The position numbers and the translations under genes are program-made. From Angelakisella sp. (GTDB taxonomy: Bacteria; Bacillota; Clostridia; Oscillospirales; Ruminococcaceae), in contig JAHHSN010000026.1 of assembly GCA_020025195.1 (NCBI GenBank), positions 1 through 19,932 of the forward strand: 19,932 nucleotides of DNA, written 5' to 3'. The notes under the pieces were generated by a model. It had not been told where the DNA came from. It made no database searches and was given only the letters and a program-made list of their open reading frames with translations. This document shows positions 19,848 to 19,932 of the stretch, one piece after another; position 1 is the first letter of the stretch; each line of letters begins with the position of its first letter.

Positions 19848-19932
19848 GAGTGATCTGGTGAAGCGCACCATTCACCGCATCAAAAAGTTCCTCTGGCTTA
19901 TTGTACTTCACCTTAGCGTAGATGTCCATAGT
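19840..19932 (-). CDS. Tyrosine-type site-specific integrase, C-terminal end only
   Basis: Partial: the window ends inside the gene and only the last 30 residues are seen. They read TMDIYAKVKYNKPEELFD, then AVNGALHQITPS and a stop. The Tyr in DIYAKV matches the catalytic tyrosine of phage and Tn916-type integrases (usual context TTxxIYxHV/KV), which cut and join DNA at att sites. The stop lies 100 bases from the rpsI fragment, the usual place for an integrase beside its attachment site. The identification is from motif and context in a short stretch. Confidence 0.8.
   Translation of the reverse strand, partial: TMDIYAKVKYNKPEELFDAVNGALHQITPS

Larger units (their letters stand above)
19741..19932 (-). 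mobile_element. One end of an integrated element in rpsI (continues beyond window)
   Basis: From the edge of the rpsI fragment to the window end lies about 100 bases of non-coding DNA and then the C-terminal end of a tyrosine integrase. Integrase pointing at an adjacent truncated gene end is the standard layout of integrative conjugative or mobilisable elements and prophages. The element type cannot be told, as its body lies outside. Confidence 0.78.

Overview
The window looks like chromosome from a fairly GC-rich, low-G+C-phylum (Firmicutes) anaerobe, most likely of the Oscillospiraceae/Ruminococcaceae type. Supporting signs are strong AGGAGG ribosome sites with occasional TTG starts, sigma-A promoters, a DUF1292 gene, a DUF4358 lipoprotein, a queT gene behind a preQ1-type leader, and a carbohydrate ABC operon without its own ATPase. 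This placement is inferred from gene content, not from a phylogeny.

Layout. 1-2060: a cyclophilin (-) back to back with a DUF1292 gene (+), then a probable 6S RNA and a one-pass membrane protein. 2145-5099 (-): a histidine phosphatase and a SorC-type regulator, followed by an XdhC protein coupled to a two-cluster ferredoxin. 5201-8540 (+): a sugar-type ABC importer (two permeases, then a lipoprotein binding protein) ending in two hairpins. 8709-9718 (+): a TIM-barrel sugar isomerase/epimerase flanked on both sides by multi-hairpin GC-rich structures. 9928-11291 (-): ruvX, an ADP-ribose-type Nudix hydrolase and a 58-residue membrane protein. 11335-12456 (+): preQ1-type leader, queT and an unknown gene. 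12461-16613 (-): SGNH hydrolase, DUF4358 lipoprotein, MBOAT acyltransferase and DHHW/AlgX-like protein, which together form a cell-surface polysaccharide O-acetylation operon. 16678-19455: a DUF134 gene, a gene-poor gap, a lipoprotein and an orphan glycine-rich protein. 19455-19932: tRNA-Leu(CAG), the rpsI terminator, the last 15 codons of rpsI, and the end of a tyrosine integrase.

How the genes work together. The ABC importer, the SorC regulator and the isomerase form a plausible carbohydrate uptake and catabolism neighbourhood. The four-gene O-acetylation operon has the membrane acyl-transfer, extracytoplasmic acyl-transfer and hydrolase-like parts expected for modifying an exported glycan. 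XdhC and the ferredoxin suggest a molybdenum hydroxylase pathway, but no such enzyme is visible here.

Most notable points. First, the right edge is one end of an integrated mobile element: a displaced 3' end of rpsI abuts about 100 bases of non-coding DNA and a convergent tyrosine recombinase C-terminus. The element body lies beyond the window. Second, positions 9774-9881 form a near-perfect three-armed cloverleaf closed by a 13-bp stem. Third, a glycine-rich protein of phage-tail type stands alone with a TTG start. The strongest candidates for something undescribed are the cloverleaf and the unseen cargo of the rpsI-integrated element.
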